Source: Mycobacterium lentiflavum (GTDB lineage: Bacteria; Actinomycetota; Actinomycetes; Mycobacteriales; Mycobacteriaceae). From it: DNA of 64,000 bases. The position numbers were made by a program, and so were the translations under genes. The stretch is from contig NZ_CP092423.2 of assembly GCF_022374895.2 (NCBI RefSeq), forward strand, positions 4,960,001-5,024,000. Direction: 5' to 3'. Below are positions 7,794 to 15,493 of the stretch, piece after piece (within the stretch, counting starts at the first letter, position 1; each line of letters starts with the position of its first letter). The notes under the pieces were generated by a model. The model did no database searches. It was not told the DNA's origin and saw nothing but the letters and a program-made list of their open reading frames with translations.

Positions 7794-8612
7794 GTGGCCA
7801 AGGATTTTCGATTTGGCATGAGCATGCGGTTCTACAAGTCGCGCGAGGCGCTCCTCGAGAAGGCCAAACGCGCTGAGGACTGCGGGTTCGACATTCTTTG
7901 TGTGCCTGACCATTTGGGTGCCGCTGCGCCCTTTCCCACCCTGACCGCGGTCGCGATGGTCACCACCACACTGCGGCTGAGCATGTATGTGCTCAACTCC
8001 GCGTTCTACAAGCCGGCGCTGCTCAGCCGGGACATGCAAGGCCTGGACTTACTCAGCGACGGCCGGCTCGAGATCGGGCTTGGCACCGGCTACGTCCGGG
8101 AAGAGTTCGAAGCCGCGGAGATCCCCTACCCCAGCGCCGGTGCGCGGGTCGACTACCTCGAGCACATGACGAAGTACTTGAAGGAGCACCACCCCTCGAC
8201 ACCGCTGATCATCGCCGGCAACGGGGACCGCGTGCTGCGGATCGCGGCCCGCAACGCCGACATCATCGGACTGACCGGCTCGAAGGTCAACGACGTCGAG
8301 GACCCGTTCGCCGAACGAATTGACTTCGTCCGCAAGGCCGCCGGCGATCGGTTCGACTCCCTCGAACTCAATCTGGCGATCACGGCGATGCCACGCGACG
8401 GCGAGACCGAGCCCGACCTCAAGCTCACCCGCGCCTACGCACCGGAGCTCTCCGATGCGGAGATCCTGTCCCAGCCGTCGGTGCTCAGCGGTTCGCCCGC
8501 CGAGATCGCCGACACGCTGCGCGGCTACCGGGAGAAGTACGGAGTGTCCTCCTTCACCGTGCAGGACAACAACATCGCCAACTTCTCGAAGGTGATCGCC
8601 GAGCTGCGCTGA
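7794..8612 (+). CDS. F420-dependent LLM-class oxidoreductase (TIGR03621-like)
   Basis: A 272-residue luciferase-like monooxygenase-fold protein. Typical segments are an N-terminal beta strand (FRFGMSM), AEDCGFDILCVPDHLG, GLDLLSDGRLEIGLGTGYVREEFEAAEIPY and a C-terminal region with GSPAEIADTLRGYREKYGVSSFTV. This is the mycobacterial subgroup that generally uses coenzyme F420; the substrate is unknown. GTG at 7794 is chosen over the two in-frame TTG codons at 7788 and 7791 because GGAGG ends at 7787, giving 6-nt spacing. It is followed by a hairpin and then a tRNA gene. Confidence 0.88.
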   Translation: MAKDFRFGMSMRFYKSREALLEKAKRAEDCGFDILCVPDHLGAAAPFPTLTAVAMVTTTLRLSMYVLNSAFYKPALLSRDMQGLDLLSDGRLEIGLGTGYVREEFEAAEIPYPSAGARVDYLEHMTKYLKEHHPSTPLIIAGNGDRVLRIAARNADIIGLTGSKVNDVEDPFAERIDFVRKAAGDRFDSLELNLAITAMPRDGETEPDLKLTRAYAPELSDAEILSQPSVLSGSPAEIADTLRGYREKYGVSSFTVQDNNIANFSKVIAELR

Positions 8613-8613
8613 C

Positions 8614-8633
8614 GCCCGTCGCGGCCAACGGGC
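8614..8633 (+). terminator. Terminator-like hairpin
   Basis: GCCCGT and ACGGGC form a 6-bp stem with an 8-nt loop directly after the stop of the oxidoreductase. There is no U tract, as is common in mycobacteria, so termination is only likely. Confidence 0.4.
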
Positions 8634-8668
8634 CCAAGCCTGCCGTCACGGTAAGCTCAGGCCCGTCC

Positions 8669-8741
8669 GCCCTCGTAGCTCAGGGGATAGAGCACGGCTC
8701 TCCTAAAGCCGGTGTCGCAGGTTCGAATCCTGCCGGGGGCA
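8669..8741 (+). tRNA. tRNA-Arg (anticodon CCU)
   Basis: A complete cloverleaf can be folded. The acceptor stem GCCCTCG pairs with CGGGGGC (one G-U), the D arm is GCTCAGGGGATAGAGC, the anticodon stem is CGGCT/AGCCG with loop CTCCTAA (anticodon CCT), and the T arm has GGTTCGAATCC. The discriminator base is A, and CCA is not encoded. It reads the rare AGG codon. The accessory block starts just downstream, but I find no second copy of the tRNA 3' end that would mark an attachment site. Confidence 0.97.
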
Positions 8742-8760
8742 CAGCGTGGGGTGTATGACC

Positions 8761-8822
8761 TCGGGTGATGCCTGACAGTGTTTCGGCTGATGGTTGACAG
8801 TTACTTCGGTTGATCCTTGACA
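8761..8822 (+). repeat. Three degenerate tandem repeats (TCGG-n-TGAT-n-TGACA)
   Basis: Three copies begin at 8761, 8783 and 8806 (22 and 23 nt apart). Each has TCGG, then TGAT, then TGACA (8773, 8795, 8818). They sit between the tRNA and the HNH gene. Helical phasing of about two turns would suit a protein-binding array, for example the end of a mobile element. Confidence 0.6.
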
Positions 8823-8848
8823 CTCCCTGGATGCCCGAGGTGGGGCGC

Positions 8849-8896
8849 GGGTACGACGTTCTGGGGCACGGATCGACGCCGAAAGTTGTCGTACCC
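8849..8896. repeat. Inverted repeat upstream of the 13E12 gene
   Basis: GGGTACGAC (8849-8857) and GTCGTACCC (8888-8896) are perfect 9-bp arms separated by 30 nt. They end 18 nt before the HNH gene start. This could be an operator or a recombination site of the element. Confidence 0.55.
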
Positions 8897-8914
8897 CGAT
8901 GTGATGATGTCGTT

Positions 8915-10183
8915 ATGTCTTCGACCATATCCGCCGGCACTGTGGCGGTGAGTCCTGGCGAGCGGCTGGAGGTGTTGTTCGAGGAGTTGGCGGAGTTGAC
9001 GGGTCAGCGTAATGCGATTGATGGGCGCATCGTGGAGATCGTGGCCGAGGTCGATCGCGACGAGCTGTGTGGCGTGACGGGCGCGCGGTCGGTGGCGGCG
9101 TTGGTGGCCTGGAAGCTCGGTTGCTCGTCGGCAAATGCCCACACGATCGCCACGATCGCGGGCCGGCTGGCGGAGTTTCCCCGCTGCGCTCAGGGTATGC
9201 GGGAGGGGCGACTGTCGGCCGATCAGGTCGGTGTGATCGCGGCGCGGGCCGGGGCGGGAGCTGATGAGCACTACGCGGCGCTGGCAGAGGTCGCGACGGT
9301 CAGCCAGTTGCGCACCGCGGTCAAGCTGGAACCGCGACCCGAGCCTCAGCCGCAACCTCAACCTTCGATTACCAAAACCTGCGACGAGGAGTTCACGTGT
9401 TGGCGGATCAAACTGCCGCACCACGACGCCGCAAAGTTCGACGCCGCCTTGGCGTCTCATCGCGATGCGCTGATCGCCGAGTGGAAGCTTGCGCACGGCA
9501 AGGGTGACGGCGCGTCAGATCTGCGGCCGCCGGTGCCGGGCACTGTCGAGGCGTTGATGCGCCTGGTCGAGACGGGGTGGGACGCCGAGGCGGCCCGCCG
9601 CCCGCATGGGCAGCACACCACTGTGGTGGTGCACGTCGATGTGGAGCAGCGTGTTGCGGCGCTGCATTTGGGTCCGCTGCTGTCCGACGCCGAGCGCCGC
9701 TACCTGAGCTGTGATGCCAGCTGTGAAGTGTGGTTCGAACGCCACGGCGAGGTCATCGGTGCCGGGCGCGCAACCCGGCTGGTCAACCGGCGGCTGCGCC
9801 GCGCGCTCGAGTATCGCCATCCCACGTGCGCGGTTCCTGGCTGTGGCGCCACGCGTGGTCTGCACGCCCATCACATCCGGCACTGGGAAGACGGCGGCCC
9901 CACCGAGTTGGTCAACCTGGTGTTGGTGTGCCCGTATCACCATCGGTTGCACCATCGAGGCGTGATCACCATCACCGGCTCCGCGGACGCTCTCATCGTC
10001 ACCGACCACACCGGCCGACCGCTCAGCCCGGGATCGCTGGCGCGCCCACCAACCCAACCCCCGCCCGCGGTCCCGCCATGCCCCGGGCCCACCGGCGAAC
10101 GCGCCCACTGGTGGTGGTATGAACCCTTCGAACCAAGACCTTCACCGACACACAACCAGACCAATCACCCGGTCCCGTGCTGA
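8915..10183 (+). CDS. HNH endonuclease-domain protein of the 13E12 repeat family (DUF222)
   Basis: A 422-residue protein with an N-terminal helical DUF222 region (ERLEVLFEELAELTGQRNAIDGRIVEIVAEVDRD), a variable centre with a Pro/Gln-rich linker (EPRPEPQPQPQPS), and a C-terminal HNH nuclease domain at about residues 300-346. The HNH domain is CAVPGC..LHAHHIRHW..GGPTELVNLVLVCPYHHRLHH, with the zinc-binding Cys pair and catalytic His present. Proteins of this type are multicopy in mycobacterial genomes (REP13E12) and serve as the integration target of prophage phiRv1 in M. tuberculosis; their own role is unclear. ATG 8915 is preferred over in-frame upstream codons because similarity starts there. 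It appears intact. Confidence 0.88.
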   Translation: MSSTISAGTVAVSPGERLEVLFEELAELTGQRNAIDGRIVEIVAEVDRDELCGVTGARSVAALVAWKLGCSSANAHTIATIAGRLAEFPRCAQGMREGRLSADQVGVIAARAGAGADEHYAALAEVATVSQLRTAVKLEPRPEPQPQPQPSITKTCDEEFTCWRIKLPHHDAAKFDAALASHRDALIAEWKLAHGKGDGASDLRPPVPGTVEALMRLVETGWDAEAARRPHGQHTTVVVHVDVEQRVAALHLGPLLSDAERRYLSCDASCEVWFERHGEVIGAGRATRLVNRRLRRALEYRHPTCAVPGCGATRGLHAHHIRHWEDGGPTELVNLVLVCPYHHRLHHRGVITITGSADALIVTDHTGRPLSPGSLARPPTQPPPAVPPCPGPTGERAHWWWYEPFEPRPSPTHNQTNHPVPC

Positions 10184-10276
10184 CCCTCAAACACACTGGG
10201 GCATAAAGAAATTCGTTCACGTCACCCGGCCGAGTGATTCGCGGTAGAACCAAGCCCACAGCCGTGGTGTAAGAGT

Positions 10277-10320
10277 TCGCTCGATCGCGTGACCCTTCGG
10301 GATGCAGTTTAGACGGTGAG
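10277..10320 (-). repeat. IS1081-like 3' end remnant (copy A)
   Basis: 44 nt nearly identical to 10917-10961 (one indel and three substitutions). On the minus strand it contains the last codons of a transposase reading frame (LTV, stop TAA), then the element terminus near GGGTCACGCGATCGAGCGA. It is in the same orientation as copy B, so the SnoaL gene lies between direct repeats. Confidence 0.7.
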
Positions 10321-10421
10321 GTGGTTACTGGTATCGCGACGACCGCGCTCCCCTCGCCGTGGCCGCGATGACGAGTCGCGACGAGTCTCTATCCTGCCTG
10401 CCTTGAATGGCCGCCGCTGAC

Positions 10422-10883
10422 CTATTCGCGGTCGCGGCCGTCCAGGCCAAGTTGCCGCGCCATGGCGGCGGCGTCCCAGTACTCGCGTGCCCGACGAATC
10501 TTGCCGTCCTCGATCTCGCACACAAAGCAGACAGGTAGCTCGAAGGTGCCGACGGTGGGCTTGGCGTTTGAAACGTCGATGCCGTGCAGTCCTTGCCTCT
10601 TTTCGGAGGCAGTCACTTCGCCGGCGAGCGAAACGATGGTCACATATTCGACGCACGCCTCCCTGTCGGTGGCGAAGATGTGTGTCAGCCGCTTGTGACT
10701 TTTTCGGGAATAGGCCAGCCGGGCGAGGTCTTCCATGTCACCGTGGCCGCGCCAGACGACACCGGTTGGGGTTTCGAAAATCTCGACATCATCGGACATG
10801 TAGTCGAGCGCCGTCATGTCCTGGCGATTGTGGGCGTCTAGCCAAGCCTTGATCAGCTCGACGTTCGCCTGCACAGCGTCCAT
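10422..10883 (-). CDS. SnoaL/NTF2-like protein
   Basis: A 153-residue single-domain protein with the NTF2-like cone pattern: an initial helix (ANVELIKAWLDAHNRQDMTALDYMSDDVEIFETPTG), then strands ending in VCEIEDGKIRRAREYWDAAAM. The SnoaL subfamily includes cyclases and isomerases acting on polyketides and small steroids, but many members are uncharacterised. ATG 10883 is chosen because GGAAGG lies 7 nt upstream; an in-frame upstream codon at 10913 has no such site. It is trapped between two IS1081-like ends, suggesting it was captured or moved by insertion sequences. Confidence 0.8.
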   Translation of the reverse strand: MDAVQANVELIKAWLDAHNRQDMTALDYMSDDVEIFETPTGVVWRGHGDMEDLARLAYSRKSHKRLTHIFATDREACVEYVTIVSLAGEVTASEKRQGLHGIDVSNAKPTVGTFELPVCFVCEIEDGKIRRAREYWDAAAMARQLGLDGRDRE

Positions 10884-10916
10884 GCCCGCGCCTTCCGTCC
10901 GGAGCGGCGTCACTGG

Positions 10917-10961
10917 TCGCTCGATCGCGTGACCCTTTCGGGGTGCAGTCTAGGCGGTGAG
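10917..10961 (-). repeat. IS1081-like 3' end remnant (copy B)
   Basis: Direct repeat of 10277-10320, here still joined to transposase sequence. It includes the TAG stop of the transposase (10950-10952, minus strand) and the outer terminus of the element. Confidence 0.7.
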
Positions 10962-11450
10962 TGCTGGTGTGGTGGGCTCCTGTTCGCCGGTAGTGGTTAG
11001 TGCGGCGCGGGATCGGGTCAGGACGTCGAGTCCGGGGTAGCGTCGGCCTTCGATCCATTCATCGTGTTGTTCGGCTAACACGGCGCCGGAAGAACGCCAG
11101 CCAGCCCGCGCCGTCCTCCGCTGACGACACGGCCACGCCCAGGATTTCTCGGTAGCCCTCGGCGTTGACGCCGGTGGCGATCAGGGTGTGCACCCCGACG
11201 ACGCGGCCCGCCTCGCGGACCTTGAGCACCAGCGCATCAGCCGCGACGAACGTGTACGGGCCGGCATCGAGTGGCCGGGCGCGAAACGCCTCCACTGCCT
11301 CGTCGAGCTCTTTGGCCATCTCCGAGACTTGGGACTTGGACAGCCTTGTCACACCGAGGGATTCGACCAACCGCTCCATGCGCCGGGTGGACACTCCCAG
11401 CAGGTAGCAGGTGGCCACCACACTGGTCAGGAATGGCCACATCGATGGTG
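10950..11450 (-). pseudogene. IS256-family (IS1081-like) transposase remnant
   Basis: On the minus strand the sequence LTSVVATCYLLGVSTRRMERLVESLG, then SKSQVSEMAKELDEAVEAFRARPLDAGPYTFVAADALVLKVREAGR and GVNAEGYREILGVAVSSAEDGAGWLAFF match the middle of a mutator-type (IS256) transposase such as IS1081. At about 11085 the frame changes and the text jumps to the C-terminal end (VLAEQHDEWIEGRRYPGLDVLTRSRAAL..), so roughly 150-200 catalytic-core codons are deleted. The 5' third is also missing beyond about 11450, where sequence unrelated to the transposase begins. It cannot make an active transposase. Confidence 0.85.
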
Positions 11451-11492
11451 CCGGCGCGGCCACTTCCCTGGACGCAATTCGCGGAACCAACG

Positions 11493-12521
11493 TCAGCGGA
11501 AGCGGACGTGCACCGTGCCCAGACCGAAGATCTTCCGGCCGCGCGACTTCGCGCCGACAATGACGACCCCACTGCGGGTTTCGGGATCCAACGACTTGAT
11601 CCGGCCGCTGTACTCGATATCCGCACCCTCGGCGGCCGACACGATCACGGGCTGGGACAGCCGCACCGCGTAGCGGGTCACCGCGCCGGGATCGCCGGTC
11701 CAGGTCGAGGCAAACGCGGCACCCAAACCAATCGTGAGCATTCCATGGGCAATCACGTCGGGCTGTCCCGCCATTTTGGCGAGGTTCTCGTCCCAATGCA
11801 GCGGGTTGGCGTCGCAGGCCACCCCGGCGTAGTTCACCAGGTCGCCGCGGGACAGTCGGGCGTGGTGCACCGGTAGCTCGTCACCGACTTTCACGTCATC
11901 AAAGGACGGCGTCCCCGGGGTGCGGGCCGCGCCTCCCTCGGAGATCCGAACCTCGTCCGCCGGGCGCACCGTCTTGTGGTAGCCCGCATCGGAATATTCG
12001 ATTCCGGCGAGGTTGACGTCGTGCATCATCACTTTCTGAGCGGTCCCCCTGATCGCCGGATCGACATCCTCGGCGGTGACGCCGACGACCGTGGTGTGCA
12101 GGGTGTGCACCCGCTCGCCGGCCGAGTCGGTGAAGGTGTTGGTCACGGTGATCAGGTCTCTGCCGGCGAACCTGCGCACCGATGACAATTCGACGTCAAT
12201 GTGCAGTTCGTCGCCGGCCACGATCGGCCGGTGCTGCTCGAACACCTCTTCGGTCTGCAGGTACATCTCGTAACCAATGACCACCGATTCGAAGAGGTGT
12301 CGGTTTGCCGCCATCGCCGGGGCCGAGGTGAACGTCAGCGGCGCCACCACGTCCGAATATCCCAACTCCGCGGCAGCGGCGACATCCCAGTGCGCAGGGT
12401 GATAGTCCTGCACGGCACGCGCGAATTCGCGCAGCTTCTCGCGGCCGACCTGATAGACGTCTTCCATCGCGTAGTAATGGCCGACCCGCGAATCGAGCGT
12501 CGACGAGTCTGCTGCCGTCAT
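11493..12521 (-). CDS. Fused (3R)-hydroxyacyl-ACP dehydratase, HadA-HadB type
   Basis: A 342-residue protein with two hot-dog domains. Residues 1-165 resemble HadA (YQVGREKLREFARAVQD, DVVAPLTFTSAPA, RPIVAGDEL). Residues 200-342 resemble HadB (VGDELPVHHARLSRGDLVNYAGVACDANPLHWDENLAKMAG, IAHGMLTIGLG, WTGDPGAV) with the catalytic Asp237 and His242 present. HadAB performs the dehydration step of mycobacterial FAS-II, the target of thiacetazone and isoxyl; here both subunits are one chain. ATG 12521 follows GGTGGGG; an in-frame upstream extension is not conserved-looking. It is separate from the usual hadABC operon, so it may serve a dedicated lipid pathway. Confidence 0.88.
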   Translation of the reverse strand: MTAADSSTLDSRVGHYYAMEDVYQVGREKLREFARAVQDYHPAHWDVAAAAELGYSDVVAPLTFTSAPAMAANRHLFESVVIGYEMYLQTEEVFEQHRPIVAGDELHIDVELSSVRRFAGRDLITVTNTFTDSAGERVHTLHTTVVGVTAEDVDPAIRGTAQKVMMHDVNLAGIEYSDAGYHKTVRPADEVRISEGGAARTPGTPSFDDVKVGDELPVHHARLSRGDLVNYAGVACDANPLHWDENLAKMAGQPDVIAHGMLTIGLGAAFASTWTGDPGAVTRYAVRLSQPVIVSAAEGADIEYSGRIKSLDPETRSGVVIVGAKSRGRKIFGLGTVHVRFR

Positions 12522-12742
12522 CAGTTTCCCCACCTGTTCTATTCGATTGAACCCTGAGGCCAACCAAAGAACACTAGCGTGCGGACACCATTGCAATACG
12601 CGCCGATACTCCTCGCCCCTAAATCGCACCGGACAACCCGAAACCGCTTCGCCAAATCGACTGGACGCCTTGGCCATCCGTCATCTTTGCGATGGCGTCA
12701 AACTAAATCTCTTCCAGCACCGGAATATTCACCCTGGCCGGA

Positions 12743-13381
12743 TCACGCACCGGCGACCGCCGGGTGCCCCTGCGCCCAGTCCGGTCGACGGCCGAGATGG
12801 CGCAGAATGCGGTCGAAATCGTCGCCGTCCGGTGCCTCGAGTGCGGGCCCGAACGGCGCTCCCTGCCCGGCGCGGAATTCGCCGTCGGGCACAGCCAGCA
12901 CCAGGGGCAGCGCCGCGGCAATGACGTCGGTGGGTAGCTCGTAGTGCAGGCCCAGCGATGCGGCGACGTCCCAGCCGTGGACGACATAGTCCACAAAATG
13001 AAAGCCCATCGCCATCGCGCCGGGAACCGCAGCGCCCTCGCCGAACTCGGGCAGCCCGAAAAGCGCCTCGCGCGTCCCATCTGCAGCGAATGCGTCGACC
13101 ACGTCGAGTGCGGCATCGGCGTAGACGCGCGCATGATCGGCCCTCACCGCGTCGATGACGGCATCCGCATTCCAGTTCTCGAGATCTGCGCCCGCACCTC
13201 GCGCCGCCGCGGCGAATCCCCGATGTTGGACGGTCATATGGGCGAGGAGGTTCAGCAGTGTCCAATCTCTACAGGGCGTCGGTTTGGCGAAGTCGGCACG
13301 AGTGACGGCGTTGACGATGTCGATGGAGTGCAACACCGCGATGCGATGCAATGGCCGGATATCAGGTGAATTAGTAAGCAT
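12743..13381 (-). CDS. TIGR03086-family metal-binding protein (DinB/maleylpyruvate isomerase-like fold)
   Basis: A 212-residue protein with the DinB-like four-helix pattern: TPCRDWTLLNLLAHMTVQHRGF near residue 40, and HFVDYVVHGWDVAASLG near 125, supplying the three His ligands of a divalent metal. This family belongs to the mycothiol-dependent enzyme superfamily; its exact reaction is not known. It is divergent from a MarR-type regulator only 52 nt away, with an inverted repeat in between, so it is probably that regulator's target. Confidence 0.85.
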   Translation of the reverse strand: MLTNSPDIRPLHRIAVLHSIDIVNAVTRADFAKPTPCRDWTLLNLLAHMTVQHRGFAAAARGAGADLENWNADAVIDAVRADHARVYADAALDVVDAFAADGTREALFGLPEFGEGAAVPGAMAMGFHFVDYVVHGWDVAASLGLHYELPTDVIAAALPLVLAVPDGEFRAGQGAPFGPALEAPDGDDFDRILRHLGRRPDWAQGHPAVAGA

Positions 13382-13406
13382 GAATACACGATATGCATCC
13401 GCTTAC

Positions 13407-13424
13407 GATAGTGCAATGCCTATC
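13407..13424. promoter_or_regulatory. Operator candidate between TIGR03086 gene and marR
   Basis: GATAG (13407) and CTATC (13420) are perfect arms 8 nt apart, within the 51-nt divergent gap. A longer imperfect repeat GTAAGC/GCTTAC flanks it on the left. The size and position fit a MarR dimer site. Confidence 0.4.
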
Positions 13425-13432
13425 ATGGCGCG

Positions 13433-13870
13433 GTGGCTGAGACCTCGCCGGACCGGCGCCCTGACCTGGCCGCGATGCTGGCGCCGCTGCTGCGCGAGCT
13501 GATCGCGGCCGAGGAGCCGGTCCTTGCAGCGCACGGCATGACGATGTGGGGTTACGTCGTGCTCCTGGCGCTGGACCGGTCGTCGATGCGTTCCCAGGCC
13601 GCGCTGGCCGCGGCGATCGGCGCCGATAAGACCCGGATCATCCGCACCCTCGACGACCTGCAGGACGACGGCTACATCGAACGACGGCCCGACCCGGACG
13701 ATCGCAGAGTGCGACTGCTCGCCATCACCGAAGCCGGTCGGCGCGTCAAGGACGCCGTGCAGAGCGAAATCCAGCGGGGCGAAGAACGCTGGCTCGGCGA
13801 ACTCAGCGCCGACGAGCGAAGGATCTTCCTGCGGTCCCTCGAGCGGCTGACTCCCCGCGATTGGGGTTGA
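13433..13870 (+). CDS. MarR-family transcriptional regulator
   Basis: A 145-residue winged-helix protein: MRSQAALAAAIGADKTRIIRTLDDLQDDGYIERRPDPDDRRVRLLAITEAGRRV contains the recognition helix and the DDRR wing typical of MarR. The start is GTG at 13433; no nearby ATG is in frame. It is divergent from a TIGR03086-family gene. MarR proteins usually repress the divergent gene and themselves until a phenolic or oxidant ligand binds; the ligand is unknown. Confidence 0.9.
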   Translation: MAETSPDRRPDLAAMLAPLLRELIAAEEPVLAAHGMTMWGYVVLLALDRSSMRSQAALAAAIGADKTRIIRTLDDLQDDGYIERRPDPDDRRVRLLAITEAGRRVKDAVQSEIQRGEERWLGELSADERRIFLRSLERLTPRDWG

Positions 13871-13944
13871 CGCCGGGAACGCGAAATATTTGCCCACCGG
13901 AAAGGTCTGGCTACTAGGTACATCCAAACCATGCGGACTGCGCA

Positions 13945-13970
13945 CACAGTGCGCTGGATCGCGCACTGTG
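13945..13970. repeat. Perfect 10-bp hairpin/inverted repeat
   Basis: CACAGTGCGC and GCGCACTGTG enclose a 6-nt loop (TGGATC), 75 nt after marR. No T tract follows. It could be a terminator of marR or an operator; the surrounding 13871-14159 stretch holds no convincing gene. Confidence 0.6.
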
Positions 13971-14159
13971 CAGTAGGCCAGGACTCCTGGACGGGCATAG
14001 TCGATGGTCGTTCGGTCGGCCACGAGTGTGGGAGGAGGCGATTCGAGCTGAGCGCGGCGACACTCGCTGCGCCCTCGACGATCCCGCCGGCACCTCAACT
14101 TGCCGCAAGGCCCCGTCGTGAGGGATTTCCGGCGCGGGCTCGGCTCAGTGGTCAGCGCG

Positions 14160-14450
14160 ATGATCTCGACCGTGAGCATGCAGTACGACACCCTCGACGA
14201 CTACGAGTTCTCGCGTTTCTCCGCCACGATCGACGACCTGTTGTTCGCGTGCATGACCGGTCGTGGCGGAGCTCCTGACACCCTCGGTTCAGTCGAGCAG
14301 GCGGTGCGCGAACACGTCGCGCGGTACGCGAGCAATCCCGACCTCGCCTCGACCGGTGTCGGCCACTCGTTGGGCTGGTCGGTGCGAAAGAAGCTCGCAG
14401 GCAAAGTCGGTCTTCACTACTGGGCGGCGCGCATCAAGTCCGGGCAGTGA
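14160..14450 (+). CDS. Hypothetical protein
   Basis: An open frame of 96 codons from ATG 14160 (in-frame GTG/TTG codons further upstream are possible starts). The product includes TLDDYEFSRFSATIDDLLFACMTGRG and HSLGWSVRKKLAGKVGLHYWAARIKSGQ, which reads like a helical domain, but I recognise no family. It could be a decayed C-terminal fragment. Its last 34 nt overlap the 3' end of the opposing GGDEF gene. Confidence 0.4.
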   Translation: MISTVSMQYDTLDDYEFSRFSATIDDLLFACMTGRGGAPDTLGSVEQAVREHVARYASNPDLASTGVGHSLGWSVRKKLAGKVGLHYWAARIKSGQ

Positions 14451-15493
14451 CGGACCTGATTGCCCCCGGCGCGTTTGGCCTCGTACATCGCGGCGTCGGC
14501 GCTGCCGATCAAGTCGTCGATCACTTGCATGTCGGCAATCGCCGGAAGCTCAGCAAGCGGGATCGCGGCAGTCCCGATGCTGGCGGTGATCGAGAACGGA
14601 AGGTCGGCGACCGCTTGGCGGAGCTGTTCGGTCATGGTGGCGTGCTGCGGTGTGGCGGCGGTGTCGACAACGACGAATTCCTCGCCTCCGACGCGAGCAA
14701 TCACCGCCGCGGGCCGGCAGTTCTGTTCGAGCGCCGAGCCGACCGCAACCAATGCCTGGTCGCCGACCGCATGCCCCTGGGTGTCGTTGATCTGCTTGAA
14801 GTTGTCCAAGTCGATGACCACCGTCACCAGATAGGTGCCCGGCGGCCGGCCCTGCAATGCCATCAGCTCCGACACCGCGTTGTAGAAGGAGCGCCGGTTG
14901 TGCAAGCCGGTGAGTGAATCGCGGTCGGCGCTGCGCAGGTCGTTACGCAGCGTATGCATCAGCGACAGAATGCCAAAGGGCACACCGACATTGAGCACCG
15001 CAACGGTAATCAGCCCGGCGCTGATCAGGGCTACGTCGCCGTCGGCGGTGATGAATCGATGTGCCAAGATCGCCGCGCAAATCACGGCCAGCACGAAGTT
15101 GGTGAGCACTAGACGAAGCGAGTGGAAGTACGCGATGAAGCCACCGAGCATGGCGAAAACCGTGCATCCCATCAGCCCGGTGTAGGGGTTGGATAAGCAC
15201 AAGGATGCGACGGCAATGGCCGTCATTGCCGAAAACGCGAACAGGATCGATTGACGTCGGGTGGGCCAATGGAACAACCACAGGGTCGCGCCGACCACCC
15301 CCAGCACCGATATCGCGACCGAAATCGCCCGCAAAAGCGGCTGGGTGGGTCCGGTCGGGCTCCATAGCATGAGGGTCGGCAGCGCGCTTTGTGCGGCGAT
15401 GGCAAGGAAATTTGATCTTTGCCAAACCTTCTGCAGATCGCGATTCTTCAAATAGGCGCTGAGCAGGTCATAGTGATCAGATTGCTTCACCAT
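14417..15493 (-). CDS. Membrane diguanylate cyclase (GGDEF)
   Basis: A 358-residue protein. About six hydrophobic segments in residues 35-185 form a membrane sensor, then a linker (MHTLRNDLRSADRDSLTGLHNRRSF) leads to a complete GGDEF domain with the active loop GGEEF, so it should make cyclic-di-GMP from two GTP. The product-inhibition site normally RxxD upstream of the loop reads RPAA, so allosteric feedback is probably lost. ATG 15493 (MVKQSDHYDLL) is preferred over an in-frame TTG at 15523, which has no ribosome binding site. It is divergent from an EAL gene across a 316-nt gap. Confidence 0.9.
   Translation of the reverse strand: MVKQSDHYDLLSAYLKNRDLQKVWQRSNFLAIAAQSALPTLMLWSPTGPTQPLLRAISVAISVLGVVGATLWLFHWPTRRQSILFAFSAMTAIAVASLCLSNPYTGLMGCTVFAMLGGFIAYFHSLRLVLTNFVLAVICAAILAHRFITADGDVALISAGLITVAVLNVGVPFGILSLMHTLRNDLRSADRDSLTGLHNRRSFYNAVSELMALQGRPPGTYLVTVVIDLDNFKQINDTQGHAVGDQALVAVGSALEQNCRPAAVIARVGGEEFVVVDTAATPQHATMTEQLRQAVADLPFSITASIGTAAIPLAELPAIADMQVIDDLIGSADAAMYEAKRAGGNQVRHCPDLMRAAQ

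Noticed and set aside
8669..8741. tRNA-Arg as attachment site of an integrated element
   Set aside because: I found no second copy of the tRNA 3' end in the window and no integrase gene, so an integrative element cannot be claimed.
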